Positions 1-9,442 of a DNA stretch of 64,000 bases are shown one piece after another. The translations under genes were made by a program, and so were the position numbers. This DNA is from Planctomycetota bacterium. Lineage in GTDB: Bacteria; Planctomycetota; Phycisphaerae; UBA1845; UTPLA1. Position 1 is the first letter of the stretch. Each line of letters starts with the position of its first letter. The stretch spans positions 1 through 64,000 of the forward strand of contig JADJRI010000014.1 in the NCBI GenBank assembly GCA_016712275.1, read 5' to 3'. The notes beneath the pieces were generated by a model. That model made no database searches, was not told where the DNA came from, and saw only the letters and a list, made by a program, of their open reading frames with translations.

Positions 1-1695
1 AATTGGTGGTGGCGCAGGCCGAGCCGTTGCCGCCGAAAACGCCGCCCAACGTCGTGCAGGCCGCCAAGCTGGCGACATCCTGGCACGATGTATCGGGCAG
101 ACAGCATGCGCCCGGAGCGACGCAGTCAACATTCAACTGATCGGCGCCGGAAATCGTTCCGCTGGTCGAGAAAGCTCCAACGCGAATCGTGTAGATCTGA
201 CCCTGAGTCACCGGAATTTGGAGCGAAGCTTCCAAGCCAGCCGGACACGGCGTTCCCATGTCGTTTTCAGTTGCATTGGCATGATCGTCGTTGCACTGAA
301 TCGGGGTGCTGGCCGGCGGGCACGAATCGCCGAGATAAATCGCGATTCGAGTGTCGGTCGTGGACGCGCCGCAAGTGTTGACGAACAGGTTGCCGGTGCA
401 GGTCGCGGTATAGTGATACCAGATATCCTGATTCATGTTCTGGTTCGTTCCGCCGGACGGGAATGCACAAGATGGCTCGTTCGGGCCGTCCGTCGTTGCA
501 TTGGCGAGGTTGAACGGGGTTGTGCCGTTCGTGATCGTAATCGCGTTCGCACAGGCGTTGTTGGCCGGTGCGACCGGGCATGCCGTCGCGCAAGTCAGAG
601 TCGACGAAAAAGAACCGGCCAGTGTGGTGCAAATTGAAGCGAGCGTATTAACGCAGCTGGCGCCGTCGTTGTAACAGCAGCGACCTACAGGACATGGTGA
701 GGCAACACAATCCGTGATGCCCGACGTCCATGTTCCGGCCAGCGATGTACAAACGGGTTGCATAACGATGACGCAACCGACGTTGCCGCCGTCGTTATAG
801 CAGCAACGACCGGTCGGGCACGGTGAAGCGACGCAGTCCGTGATACCCGTTGTCCAAACTCCGCTGAGCAAGGCGCAGGCTGCTTGTGTGGTGATCGCAC
901 AAGTGCCGACACCGGCATCGTTGTAGCAGCATCGGCCGGTCGGCGGGACGCAGCTTGGCGGTGTAGCACAACTCGTTCCATTATCCGTCACGCGGAAATC
1001 AAAGTTGCCGGTGCTCGCGCTCCAGCCAGAAACGCGAATGTAATAGGTTGTTCCGTTTGCTGAACACCAGGAAAACCGCGATCGGTCGCCGGTGCAATCG
1101 AAATCGGGCAGTGCGCTTGTGCCGGTGTCATTGCCGCCGACGCAAACGGGCGTGGTGCAATTGTCGCAAAAGACTTCAACCAATGTGTCGAAGGTCGTTC
1201 CGGCATAGCATGTGCTGGCGGTCAGATTGTTGCCATTGCCGACAACACTGTACCAAACGCCCTGATTGGGGGTCGAAACGCCGCACGCCGGGGGCGTTGT
1301 GTCATCTAAAAATCCAATGTTGGTGCCCAGGTTCGATGCACCAATGACGACCGCAATCGCGGTCGCACAATCGTCGTTGCCGCCCGGGCCGCGCGGCTCG
1401 CCCTCATTCGAGGGAGCGCTGTCGGCCAGGTACTGGACGATCGCCATGGCGTCGCCGTCAAATTTCACCAGAAGCTGATCGATGGTGTCGGAATCGAAAT
1501 TCGCAACAAGATAATTCCATGCTTTTGCGTTTTGATCATCCAATACAACCGGTGTTTCCTTGACTTGGGGAGCGTTGACGGATGAACCCGATGCAATCGA
1601 ATCCCTCCCATCAGCCACGACGTGCTGAGTTAGTGCCAATGTCATGGCACAACACAGCAAACCTGTACAATACACGAAATCCTCTTCCCTAACAT
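1..1695 (-). CDS. Cys-rich secreted multidomain protein (partial)
   Basis: The frame is open from the start region to the window edge (about 560 codons) and is free of stops; the C-terminus lies outside. ATG 1695 has GGAGG 7 nt upstream and starts MLGKR, but the hydrophobic signal-peptide core (VYCTGLLCC...HVVADG) is in a second frame; one missing T in the run at 1677-1679 would join them. Order: signal peptide, spacer, a beta-rich domain opening with NDDCATA (about residues 106-245), three ~41-residue modules with GRCCYNDG and a final PCP (about 250-375), a second domain opening NNACANA (about 380-525), then an ACCLPD module. The two larger domains resemble PPC-type extracellular domains (inferred). 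The ACCLP module recurs in the giant protein at 55-59.6 kb. Function unknown; probably surface or exported. Plus-strand ORFs here are shadows. Confidence 0.8.
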
Positions 1696-2055
1696 GTGAA
1701 AACCTCCATTGTTCGCGTTTTTCGAAACGACAGAATTGTGAAAATATGAATTACGCCCGCCGATGACGCCATCGGCAGCGACTTTTTCAGTCGAATTGAG
1801 CGAATGCTCTTTTTGATTCAAGTAACCTTCCCCTAACACGATGAGAAAAGACGGCCGGAAATGTGCCTGCCTTCCCTCTCTTCTTCTCAAGCTCGGACGC
1901 AGAACGCGGCCGACGCGTGCAAAAACAAGGCGCTCCAAGGCAAATTAGTTAGTCAATTAACCCCGAATCAGAGCTTGTCCCCTGCTTTCAATTGTCGAGA
2001 GTACCAAAGTGGGAATCCGAAATCAAGACATTCTTAGGGAAACTGCCTAATTCGC
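1696..2055. other. intergenic leader of the Cys-rich gene
   Basis: No convincing gene. It separates two minus-strand genes and should hold the promoter and leader of the Cys-rich protein. A perfect 7-bp inverted repeat (GCCGATG/CATCGGC, loop ACGC) lies at 1759-1776, with a smaller hairpin beside it. There is no U-tract, so it is not an obvious terminator. The ORF at 1642-1938 has poor composition and is not called. Confidence 0.5.
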
Positions 2056-2919
2056 TTATCTGGGCCGTTTTGGGGGCGAGACGTTCAGATCAATATTGAT
2101 GTCGACCACAAATAGCGGCTGTCGAACCGCCAGTCGCATGACTTCGCCCAGCAGAATAAACGGCGTAAACATAGCGATAATAACGGCTTGCGTGACCGCC
2201 AACACAACATTTGCCACCAATTCAAACAGAATTCCCACGACGGCCGACATGATCTCGACAATCACAAATCCAAGTGCGGCATAGGCCGCTATGTGAAACT
2301 GGGCAAAGGCAAGAATAAGTTGTGCCCGCGCTTCGGTTTTCTCAAATTCGAGGGCCGAATCGAACACCTTAGTCTTACCGAGAGGATCTTCCGGCGGCTC
2401 TGAGTCCGAAATATTCAGACCCAATAAGTCGCGAACTTCATCTGCAAGGTCTGCGGCGACTTTTTGCAGATCGATATCGAATTCCATCGTCTGGTTCTGG
2501 TCCGATTCATCGAGGCCGGCAAAGAATACGTCCGCCCGACCCTTGATGCGACGGGACGAAACCTCGTCATAGGACATGTCCAGCGTGGAACCGTCAAAAC
2601 TCGTGGCCCTTTTGACCAGTCCGTTTTCCAGCGTGGCCGTCGCCTCATTCCCGTCTGCATCCTGAAGGACCGCGCCTGTGATTTCCTGAATCAGGCCGCT
2701 GGCGAAATAACTTCCGAAGACGTAAACCGACTCGCCGCCGGGCAATCGAATCGCACCAAGGTTCGAGCTGCTCAAATCGCTGTTCACAAAAAGCCCGAGC
2801 GGGTGATCTGGATCGTATGTGCCAGTGCTCAAACTGGACGCACACCCGCTGTATCCGATGAACTGAATGCTGCAAAGAAACGTGATGACGCCGTGTCCGA
2901 TGGCGGACTTGGAGCACAC
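2056..2919 (-). CDS. hypothetical exported or membrane protein
   Basis: The 287-residue product is not recognised. The N-terminus has a hydrophobic stretch followed by GYSGCASS, which could be a degenerate lipobox with Cys near residue 26, though the -3 position is Tyr. The middle is acidic and probably soluble. Two hydrophobic segments near residues 205-265 look like membrane helices, and the end is polar (PPKRPR). It is the last gene of a minus-strand run of acyltransferase, CPBP protease and small membrane protein, 42 nt after the previous stop, so it is probably co-transcribed. No function is assigned. Confidence 0.6.
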   Translation of the reverse strand: MCSKSAIGHGVITFLCSIQFIGYSGCASSLSTGTYDPDHPLGLFVNSDLSSSNLGAIRLPGGESVYVFGSYFASGLIQEITGAVLQDADGNEATATLENGLVKRATSFDGSTLDMSYDEVSSRRIKGRADVFFAGLDESDQNQTMEFDIDLQKVAADLADEVRDLLGLNISDSEPPEDPLGKTKVFDSALEFEKTEARAQLILAFAQFHIAAYAALGFVIVEIMSAVVGILFELVANVVLAVTQAVIIAMFTPFILLGEVMRLAVRQPLFVVDINIDLNVSPPKRPR

Positions 2920-2961
2920 ATGATTTGCATGGCTGAGACTCCGACGCGCGAGGGATTAGCA

Positions 2962-3453
2962 TTATCGGCCGTACGTTTGCCGTCCGCAAGTGGAAAACGC
3001 ATCATAGCGCGTGAACGGAGCCAGGGTGAACAGGATTGCCATCGCAATCAGCCCAATGAAACTGAGGATCGTGGCCGCGACAAGGCGCCGGCGCTTTCGT
3101 TTGGTTCGCCATTTCACATGGTTGGCATGGATCTCGCGAAGCAACTCTAAGCGTTCGGGCGAAGCATCACCGTTTTTGAGTATCTCGATTTGAACACCGA
3201 GCGCGGTCCATCTCGCAAAATCGGCGTCTTCATTCCAGATGGTTTCGAGCAGGTCGTCAAAAGTGTCGAAGACAACGCGATCGAATCGGCCGTCGCAAAT
3301 TTCGCGATCAAGCTCGTCGGCATCCTTCGCTTCGAAAATAGCCGCCTCAGACGAAATCACCGATTGCACATGACGCACAAACGAAGCCCGATGATCGACA
3401 TTGTAGGGCGACTTGGCGGCCCATCGGGAGGTTGCTGACTTTTCGGAATGCAT
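2962..3453 (-). CDS. hypothetical single-pass membrane protein
   Basis: 163 residues. The N-terminal two thirds are charged and hydrophilic (many Asp/Glu, then a basic KWRTKRKRRR segment), followed by one membrane helix near residues 127-147 and a short tail. The basic patch before the helix predicts a cytoplasmic N-terminus by the positive-inside rule. The ATG lies 4 nt after the stop of the CPBP gene, which supports the start and an operon. I do not recognise the family. Confidence 0.6.
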   Translation of the reverse strand: MHSEKSATSRWAAKSPYNVDHRASFVRHVQSVISSEAAIFEAKDADELDREICDGRFDRVVFDTFDDLLETIWNEDADFARWTALGVQIEILKNGDASPERLELLREIHANHVKWRTKRKRRRLVAATILSFIGLIAMAILFTLAPFTRYDAFSTCGRQTYGR

Positions 3454-3457
3454 GGAA

Positions 3458-4240
3458 TCACCCGATCATCATCATGGTCATCATCAACAATCCCAACGCT
3501 CCGACAACGCCCGCATAAGGATAGATGCTCGCCCCGGTGAGCCATGCCGGTCCGCGATACTTCAGAATCGGCCGCGTTCCCATGATCATCAGGATGCCGC
3601 CCGCGTGCAACCCGATCGCAAGCCAGAGATTTCCCGTTTTCCAAAATGCGACGGATAGAAACAGACCGAGGATGAGATGGCCGGCGATGGTCCAATGTCG
3701 CTTTGCGCTGCGCACGTAGTGAGCGGCTGCAAAAATGAAAGCCGAGGCGGCGATGGGACCTGCCGCGCCGAGCGCATCGATCCTCATCAAATCCGCCATC
3801 ACGACGCCGCGAAACAGGATCTCTTCGACTACCGAGCCGAAGATGGCGGTCAGCGGGGCCATGGCACATCTACGAATAACCCGCCGGTGGTTGATGCTCG
3901 GCGCAATGCGCATCTGCCCCGTGAGCAGCCAGATCTGATAAAGTACGCACAAAAAAAGTGTCGTCGCAGCGGCACCCGATGCCGCATCGCGAATCGCGCC
4001 ATTTAGTGGGAGTAGCGCGCCGTAATATTCGAAGAGATCAATGCCGCGCAGCAGCGGGTACATGGCGGCCGACAGAATGAGCAGCGCGGGCGTCAGAATG
4101 CGTCCTGCCGTTCGAACGACGGGCGGCGCGCCCCCGGCATCAATTCGCCAGCGAATCGGCAGGGCATGTGCGCGAAGCAGTGCTGTTTTCAAGGTCGACA
4201 TGACGAGTGGAATCACGAGTAGCAGCGGAAGGGCGATCAT
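3458..4240 (-). CDS. CPBP-family intramembrane metalloprotease
   Basis: 260-residue polytopic membrane protein. The C-terminal half has the CPBP (CAAX protease and bacteriocin-processing) motifs: EEILFRG near residue 140, a second motif FAAAH near 170, and a third His in IGLHAGG near 213; these Glu and His residues bind the catalytic metal in the family. Substrate unknown; members act on prenylated proteins, on peptides, or in bacteriocin self-protection. The start lies one base after the stop of the LpxL-like gene, so the two are probably translated together. The product ends in an unusual Met-rich tail (LLMMTMMMIG). Confidence 0.8.
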   Translation of the reverse strand: MIALPLLLVIPLVMSTLKTALLRAHALPIRWRIDAGGAPPVVRTAGRILTPALLILSAAMYPLLRGIDLFEYYGALLPLNGAIRDAASGAAATTLFLCVLYQIWLLTGQMRIAPSINHRRVIRRCAMAPLTAIFGSVVEEILFRGVVMADLMRIDALGAAGPIAASAFIFAAAHYVRSAKRHWTIAGHLILGLFLSVAFWKTGNLWLAIGLHAGGILMIMGTRPILKYRGPAWLTGASIYPYAGVVGALGLLMMTMMMIG

Positions 4241-4241
4241 T

Positions 4242-5212
4242 TCAACTCTCTTCCTTTGCCCATGTATATTCTTCGTTGCCGTGAAAAACCCGCGCCCACC
4301 GATTGTCCGCCCAGAGATACCAATGCTGTGGTGTCGCTCGAACGAAACGATCGAATCCGTCGGCCCATGCCTGCATGGTCCGCCTTACCGCTTCCTGCCG
4401 GCCGCCCTCGGCGCTCGGTAGATTGCTGACGTGCAAGGGCTCCGTTGCGTAGAGAATTTGCCGCGACCCCTCGGCTCGCGAAAACAGGGGAACAAAGGGC
4501 GCATCGCAGAGCATGGCCAACGACGCCGGCCCCGTGGGCAGATAGGCGGTTCGATTCAGCAATTTGACCGGCGTGCCTTCCCCGCGCTCCTGGGCGAGAT
4601 CGGGCGTGATGGCCAGAATCTTGCCGCTGCGAATGGCCTCCGCGCAGATCATCGCACTGCCGACCGGGTTGGCGGCATCGCGCGGCTCGATGATCACATC
4701 CAATCCCGCAGCCTCGCACCAGGCCCGCTTCAAATCGACTTTTTCGCTGATCTTTGGACCAGCGAAGATAAATCGAGATGGGAATCACCTCGCCCAGCCG
4801 GACCAGTGACACCAGATAATTGGTGCAGTGGGCCGGTGCGAGGATTCCGCCTCCCGCAGCGGCAATGGCCGATGCGGCCGCACGAATTGATGGATCGAGA
4901 TCAACCTCACGAGCCGCGATTTCGCGAATCTTCTGGGTTGAATTGCGAAAGTGAAAGACGCGAACGCCGTTTGTCAGATGCAGCGCGGCTTGTCGAAAAT
5001 AGGCACGCAGGACTCCGGATGTATAAACACCGGCGGCCGTCATGTTGCGGCGTACCAATGAAGCAAGCAGGGGTATAGCCGCCAAAGCGCCCCACCCACC
5101 ACTCCGCCAGATTGATCATCGGCCCGGGCATGTATGGAGCCAATTGGCATGCCGCGCGAACGGTGCCCGAGGTGATGCGTCTGCGAATTCGTCGTAAGAG
5201 CGGTGGGGGCAT
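4242..5212 (-). CDS. LpxL-like lipid A acyltransferase (frameshifted)
   Basis: About 323 codons, matching lysophospholipid/lipid A acyltransferases, but in three frames. Breaks lie at the G-run near 5095 (LAEWWVG to ALAAIPLL) and near 4740-4750 (LRWSK to KVDLKRAW). Joined, it has the basic N-terminus and a later block typical of the family (PDLAQERGEGTPV, then LPTGPASLAML and a WYLWADNRW end). Its role would be adding an acyl chain to a lipid A-type or other glycolipid acceptor at the inner membrane. Oddity: the expected HxxxxE/D site reads AHCTNYL, so the acidic residue is Leu, in a stretch with no sign of a shift. Activity is therefore uncertain. It heads the operon with the CPBP gene. Confidence 0.65.
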
Positions 5213-5375
5213 CGATCAGTTCTTTGGAACGAAACGTTGGCGATACTGTATGAGGTCAACGCGCTTTGAACAATGCCGAGGTTCGGCGTTTGCGGAGATT
5301 TGCGGTTGACTCTACCCTTCGACCATTGGGAAAAAGGAAAACCGGACCCATGTTCTTCAAGCAAAGCCATGATAC

Positions 5376-7443
5376 ATGTTTGGAAAGTTAAGTCGGATTC
5401 TTCACGTCACATCATTTGCAGCCCTGTTGGCGTTTTCATTTTATGGCAAACTTGCTGTCGCCGATGAATCGCATCCGTTTACCGTGCATGACCTGTGGGT
5501 GATGGACCGGATTGGCGATCCCCAGGTTTCGCCGGACGGCCGGCTTATCATATACACATTACGAACGACGGACATGAAGGCCAACAAGGGGCTGACGGAT
5601 CTTTGGCTGATTCAAATCGACGGATCGAACCCGCGGCGCCTGACATCCCATGCCGCGGCTGAATTCAATCCACGATGGTCGCCGGATGGCCGGTCAATCT
5701 ACTTTCTATCGACCCGCTCGGGTATGTCGCAGGTTTGGCGCATTCCCGTCGACGGCGGCGAAGCGGAGCAGGTGACCACCGAACCGCTCGATGTGGGCAA
5801 TCTGGTCGTTTCCCCTAACGGCAAACATGTCGCATACACCATGGAGGTCTTTCCGGATTCCAAATCCGCGGCTGACACAAAAGCCCGGCTCGATGAAACG
5901 GCCGCGAAGAAATCAACCGGCCGCATCTATGACAAGCTGTTTTTCCGGCACTGGGATACATGGAAGGACGGGCGGCGTTCCCATTTGTTTGTTCGATCGG
6001 TATCGGGCGGCGATGCCGTTGATGTGACACGCGGAATGGACATGGATGTTCCCGAAAAGCCATTTGGCGGCAATGAGGGCATCGCATTTACGCCCCAAGG
6101 CATGGGGCTGATTTTCAGTGGCCGCAATGCACTGAAGGACGAAGCATGGTCAACAAATATTGATTTGTATGCGGTGCCCATCGACGGTAAACAAAAGCCG
6201 ACGTGCCTGACCGAAAAAAACAAAGCCGCGGATGTGCTGCCCGTTTTTTTCGCCGGATGGCCTCACGCTCGCGTATCTTGCAATGCAACGGCCGGGCTAC
6301 GAGGCCGATCGCCAGCGAATTGTGCTGCGCGAATGGAAAACCGGAAAAGAACGCGTGCTGGCCGAGGAATGGGATTTCTCGGCCGGTTCGATCATTTGGG
6401 CGCCGGACGGCCAAACGATTTACGCCACCGCCGGCCATGTGGGTCAGGTGTCGCTCTTCGCCATTGACGTGGCTTCCGGCGAAGCGAAAACGGTCGTCGA
6501 GCAGGGCTATGTCGGCGCTGTTCAGACCGCCGGCAATCGCCTCGTCTTCCTGACTGATCATCTGAAGTCTCCGGCAGAGATTTTTTCGATCAACCCCGAC
6601 GGTTCGAATTTGAAGCAAATCACGCATGTGAACGACAAGCACTTGGCACGCGTTCGCATGGGTGACGACGAGCAATTCTCATTCAAAGGCTGGAATGATG
6701 AAGAGGTCTATGCGTATGTGGTGAAGCCCGTTGATTTCGACGCGAAGAAAAAATACCCGGTGGCGTTTCTGATTCACGGTGGGCCGCAGGGGTCCTTCGG
6801 CAATCATTTTCATTATCGATGGAATCCGCAGACCTACACCGGCGCGGGGTATGCCGTCGTGATGGTCGATTTTCACGGCTCCACCGGCTATGGCCAGAAA
6901 TTCTGCGACTCGATTCGCGGCGACTGGGGCGGCAAGCCGCTCGAGGATCTGCAGAAGGGCCTGGCCGCGGCCCTGGCAAAATACGATTGGATGGATGGTG
7001 ACCGCGTGGCGGCACTGGGTGCGTCATACGGCGGCTATATGATCAATTGGATCGCGGGCAAGTGGCCCGATCGGTTCAGGTGCCTTGTCTGTCACGACGG
7101 AAATCTGTGCGAACGACTGGCCTTTTATGACACGGAGGAATTGTGGTTCCCCGAGTGGGATCACATGGGAACACCTTGGGACAAACCCGAGCATTATGAA
7201 AAGCACAATCCAATCAACTATGTGGGGAACTGGAAAACGCCGATGCTGGTTATTCACGGCGGGCTGGATTTCCGCGTGGTCGAAACGCAGGGCATGAGCA
7301 CTTTTACCGCGCTCCAGCGTCGCGGCATTCCAAGCAAGTTTCTTTATTTCCCCGACGAAAATCACTGGGTGCTCAACCCGGCCAACAGCGTGCTCTGGCA
7401 TGAAACGGTGCTGGACTGGCTGAACGAGTGGACCAAAAAGTAA
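5376..7443 (+). CDS. S9 family serine peptidase (frameshifted)
   Basis: Exported prolyl-oligopeptidase / acylaminoacyl-peptidase type enzyme of about 689 codons. A signal peptide (about 29 residues, ending LAVADE) is followed by WD40-like beta-propeller repeats with the SPDG signature (QVSPDG, RWSPDG, VSPNG) and a C-terminal alpha/beta-hydrolase. Catalytic Ser lies in GASYGGYM, Asp in GGLDFRV and His in ENHWV. The frame breaks at a run of seven T at 6244-6250; with six T the text reads VFSPDG and the two halves join exactly, so this is best explained as a homopolymer error. Single-gene unit, divergent from the acyltransferase operon and convergent with the VOC gene. Confidence 0.9.
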
Positions 7444-7464
7444 GCAAACCCCAATGTCGCGACT

Positions 7465-7854
7465 TCAGCGCGGCATTTCGTAAAGGCACGCAACCGCGCC
7501 GGCCGGATCTTCAATCACGCAGAATCGGCCTTGCCCGCCAGCGCCGCGGATTTCACCGCGCGTTTTCCCGCCGCGCTTGCGAACTTCGGAAAGGCTCTCA
7601 TCCAGATTCTTCACCGTGATGTAAACAAGCCAGCAGGGCGGCAGATCCGCGTTGACGCCGCGCGCGTGGCAGATGCCCGAAACCGCCGTGTCGCCCATGG
7701 GCGGCAACATGGCATAATCCGAGTATTCGCCCATCGGAACATCCTGCGACCGCCAGCCAACCACCGCCTGATAAAAATCTCGAACTTCGTTTGCATTGGC
7801 CACGCTCAGATCGGCCCATCCGATTGTGCCAAAGCGCGGGTTTCGATGATTCAC
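7465..7854 (-). CDS. VOC (glyoxalase/dioxygenase) family protein
   Basis: 129 residues, the usual size of a single vicinal-oxygen-chelate unit with two beta-alpha-beta-beta-beta modules. The N-terminal FGTIGWADLSVANANEV and C-terminal FCVIEDPAGAVACLYE segments are typical, but a full His/Glu metal set is not obvious, so the substrate is open. It is the last gene of a cluster with DUF1579 and two SRPBCC proteins. Such clusters occur in many soil and planctomycete genomes, often near ECF sigma factors, as candidate stress or resistance functions (inferred). Confidence 0.8.
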   Translation of the reverse strand: MNHRNPRFGTIGWADLSVANANEVRDFYQAVVGWRSQDVPMGEYSDYAMLPPMGDTAVSGICHARGVNADLPPCWLVYITVKNLDESLSEVRKRGGKTRGEIRGAGGQGRFCVIEDPAGAVACLYEMPR

Positions 7855-7898
7855 TCATAAGGTCACTCTCGTTTCATTTCCTGCTATGAAAAAAGACA

Positions 7899-8426
7899 CT
7901 ACTTGACGCGCCGGTAAGTAATTTCCTGCACCAGCCGCTCCGGCACGCAATCGGCGCTGTAGATTTCAAAAGTGTGTGTATCGGCATCGACGATTTTGGC
8001 AACATAGCGAATGTACTTCTGCACTTCGCCGGTCATGGGCTCATCCATCGTGCCAAATGCACAAAAGACCCTGCCATCCGCATCCGCGCCGCCCACCGAC
8101 GTAAAGAGCATCGTTGATAAATTGTCGATATAAGATCCCACATACCGCTTGCGAAAATTATCGTAGCCGAGATAACTGATGCTCTCGTGCGGCTGGCCCA
8201 TGAATTCGCCTTTCGTCTCATCGACCAACCATCGGCCGCCCAGAATAATCCGCTTGACGGCGTGGCCCTTCGATTCCACCGGCTTTCCATCGGGCGAGCC
8301 GCAATTCATTATGCGCGTCATATCCCAGGTTCCCGCAAAGGCCTCCATCCGCTTGTGATGATCACCCGGCGTGCAAGCCGCCACCCATTTTGCCATTGCG
8401 TCGTTCATGTTGTTCGGATCGCTCAT
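7899..8426 (-). CDS. DUF1579 domain protein
   Basis: About 175 residues. The pattern HKRMEAFAGTWDMTRIM, then GGRWLVDETKGEFMGQP and the YLGYDNFRKRYVGSYID segment fit DUF1579, a lipocalin-like beta barrel of unknown ligand. The start at 8426 (MSDPNN) is preferred to 8462 because AAAGGA lies about 9 nt upstream and it begins 7 nt after the upstream stop; the longer form would overlap that gene. Middle gene of the VOC/SRPBCC cluster. Confidence 0.8.
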   Translation of the reverse strand: MSDPNNMNDAMAKWVAACTPGDHHKRMEAFAGTWDMTRIMNCGSPDGKPVESKGHAVKRIILGGRWLVDETKGEFMGQPHESISYLGYDNFRKRYVGSYIDNLSTMLFTSVGGADADGRVFCAFGTMDEPMTGEVQKYIRYVAKIVDADTHTFEIYSADCVPERLVQEITYRRVK

Positions 8427-8433
8427 GATCGTT

Positions 8434-8883
8434 TTATCCTTTCGCGGGTGTTCCGCTTTCAATTGCCTTTTTCAACGATGCGAGCTGGTCGCCATCCTGC
8501 TTTCTCATGGCCGTGAGCAGCATTGGAGCAATCAGCTTGGCCAGTCCGCTACCTTTGACCTCGGCATGAAGATCAACCCGCGTGCCTTGGCCCTCCGGCT
8601 GAAAGGTGTACCGATAGAAGGCCACGCAGCCCATGCACCTGGCCGACGCCGAATGAACGGTGGGGCGGGTGTGTTCGGTCACTTCAATGACCGACGCATG
8701 TTCACGGCTGCCCATCTTTCGCGTCTCACGAAAAAGTGTTCCCGCAGCCATGGGGCCGGGTGTCAGTTTTTCGATGCGCGTGATCTGCGGAATCCAACCG
8801 GAGACCGTATCGAAGTTCGTCGCGAAGTCGAATGTGTCCTGCGGATTGCGGTCGATGTACTCGCTGATGCTAAACGATGCCAT
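8434..8883 (-). CDS. SRPBCC family protein
   Basis: 149 residues with the START/Bet v1 (SRPBCC) pattern: an initial beta strand (FSISEYIDRNPQDTFDF), a helix-grip middle (TLFRETRKMG, YRYTFQPEGQGTRV) and a long C-terminal helix. This fold binds hydrophobic ligands and includes polyketide cyclase-like proteins; the ligand here is unknown. It sits between a second SRPBCC gene and the DUF1579 gene with short gaps, so operonic expression is likely. Confidence 0.8.
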   Translation of the reverse strand: MASFSISEYIDRNPQDTFDFATNFDTVSGWIPQITRIEKLTPGPMAAGTLFRETRKMGSREHASVIEVTEHTRPTVHSASARCMGCVAFYRYTFQPEGQGTRVDLHAEVKGSGLAKLIAPMLLTAMRKQDGDQLASLKKAIESGTPAKG

Positions 8884-8914
8884 ATTGTTCCTCGTGTAAT
8901 TGAGTGGTGCGAAA

Positions 8915-9424
8915 TCATGATCCTTTGAGCGAATTGAGAAACTGTTTCTGTCCGCTCTTCGCTCCGCCGAAGACGTGAATCATGAATTTGAATATCGGCA
9001 CATGCCACGTGCCCTTGCGGATGGTGCCATGCATGGATGACGTCACTTCGCAGCCCTGCGCTGCCGGCTTAACAGTGTATTCGCAATGAACCTGCATGGG
9101 CACGACTTCATCCTTCATTTCGCGGACAAGTCGGCTCGGCGTAACGCTTTCAAGGGTTTGCACGCGAACGCGGGATGACCCGAGATTCTCGCGCCAGGCC
9201 GGAAGCCCGTTTTCATTGGGCAGGGGTTCTACCCCCCGGCACATTCGCGCGCTCATCGGATACTTCACATAATCCGTCAGCGCGCTCCAAACCGCCTCTG
9301 CCGGCCTATCGATGATTGTGGATACGGTCGCGCCGAACTTTTCCGGCAGGAAAGAACCGATCAACATGATCGACACCGGCAGGCCGACCAGAATCCCCGC
9401 GATTGAAATGATCCATGTCATCAT
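8915..9424 (-). CDS. membrane-anchored SRPBCC family protein
   Basis: 169 residues. A hydrophobic N-terminal helix (about residues 3-25, IAGILVGLPVSIMLIG) precedes an SRPBCC-like domain with the diagnostic IDRPAEAVWSALTDY strand-helix and the TYTVKPAAQG-like region (here EYTVKPAAQGCEV). It is probably anchored to the membrane, with the ligand-binding domain on one face. First gene of the four-gene cluster; the kinase gene ends 19 nt upstream, so the cluster may follow the kinase transcript. Confidence 0.75.
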   Translation of the reverse strand: MMTWIISIAGILVGLPVSIMLIGSFLPEKFGATVSTIIDRPAEAVWSALTDYVKYPMSARMCRGVEPLPNENGLPAWRENLGSSRVRVQTLESVTPSRLVREMKDEVVPMQVHCEYTVKPAAQGCEVTSSMHGTIRKGTWHVPIFKFMIHVFGGAKSGQKQFLNSLKGS

Positions 9425-9442
9425 CTGACTGATTCTCCTTAC

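Noticed and set aside
218..981. Plus- and minus-strand ORFs at the left edge (about 70-140 residues)
   Set aside because: They are shadows of the stop-free minus-strand Cys-rich frame, which carries the repeated CCYND and ACCLP motifs.
1642..1938. 98-codon minus ORF upstream of the Cys-rich gene
   Set aside because: Its end is the frameshifted signal peptide of that gene; upstream codons look non-coding, and the true start is the ATG at 1695 with GGAGG.
6240..6250. Programmed ribosomal frameshift in the S9 peptidase
   Set aside because: Breaks of the same kind occur in many unrelated genes, mostly in homopolymers, which fits consensus errors better than programmed slippage.
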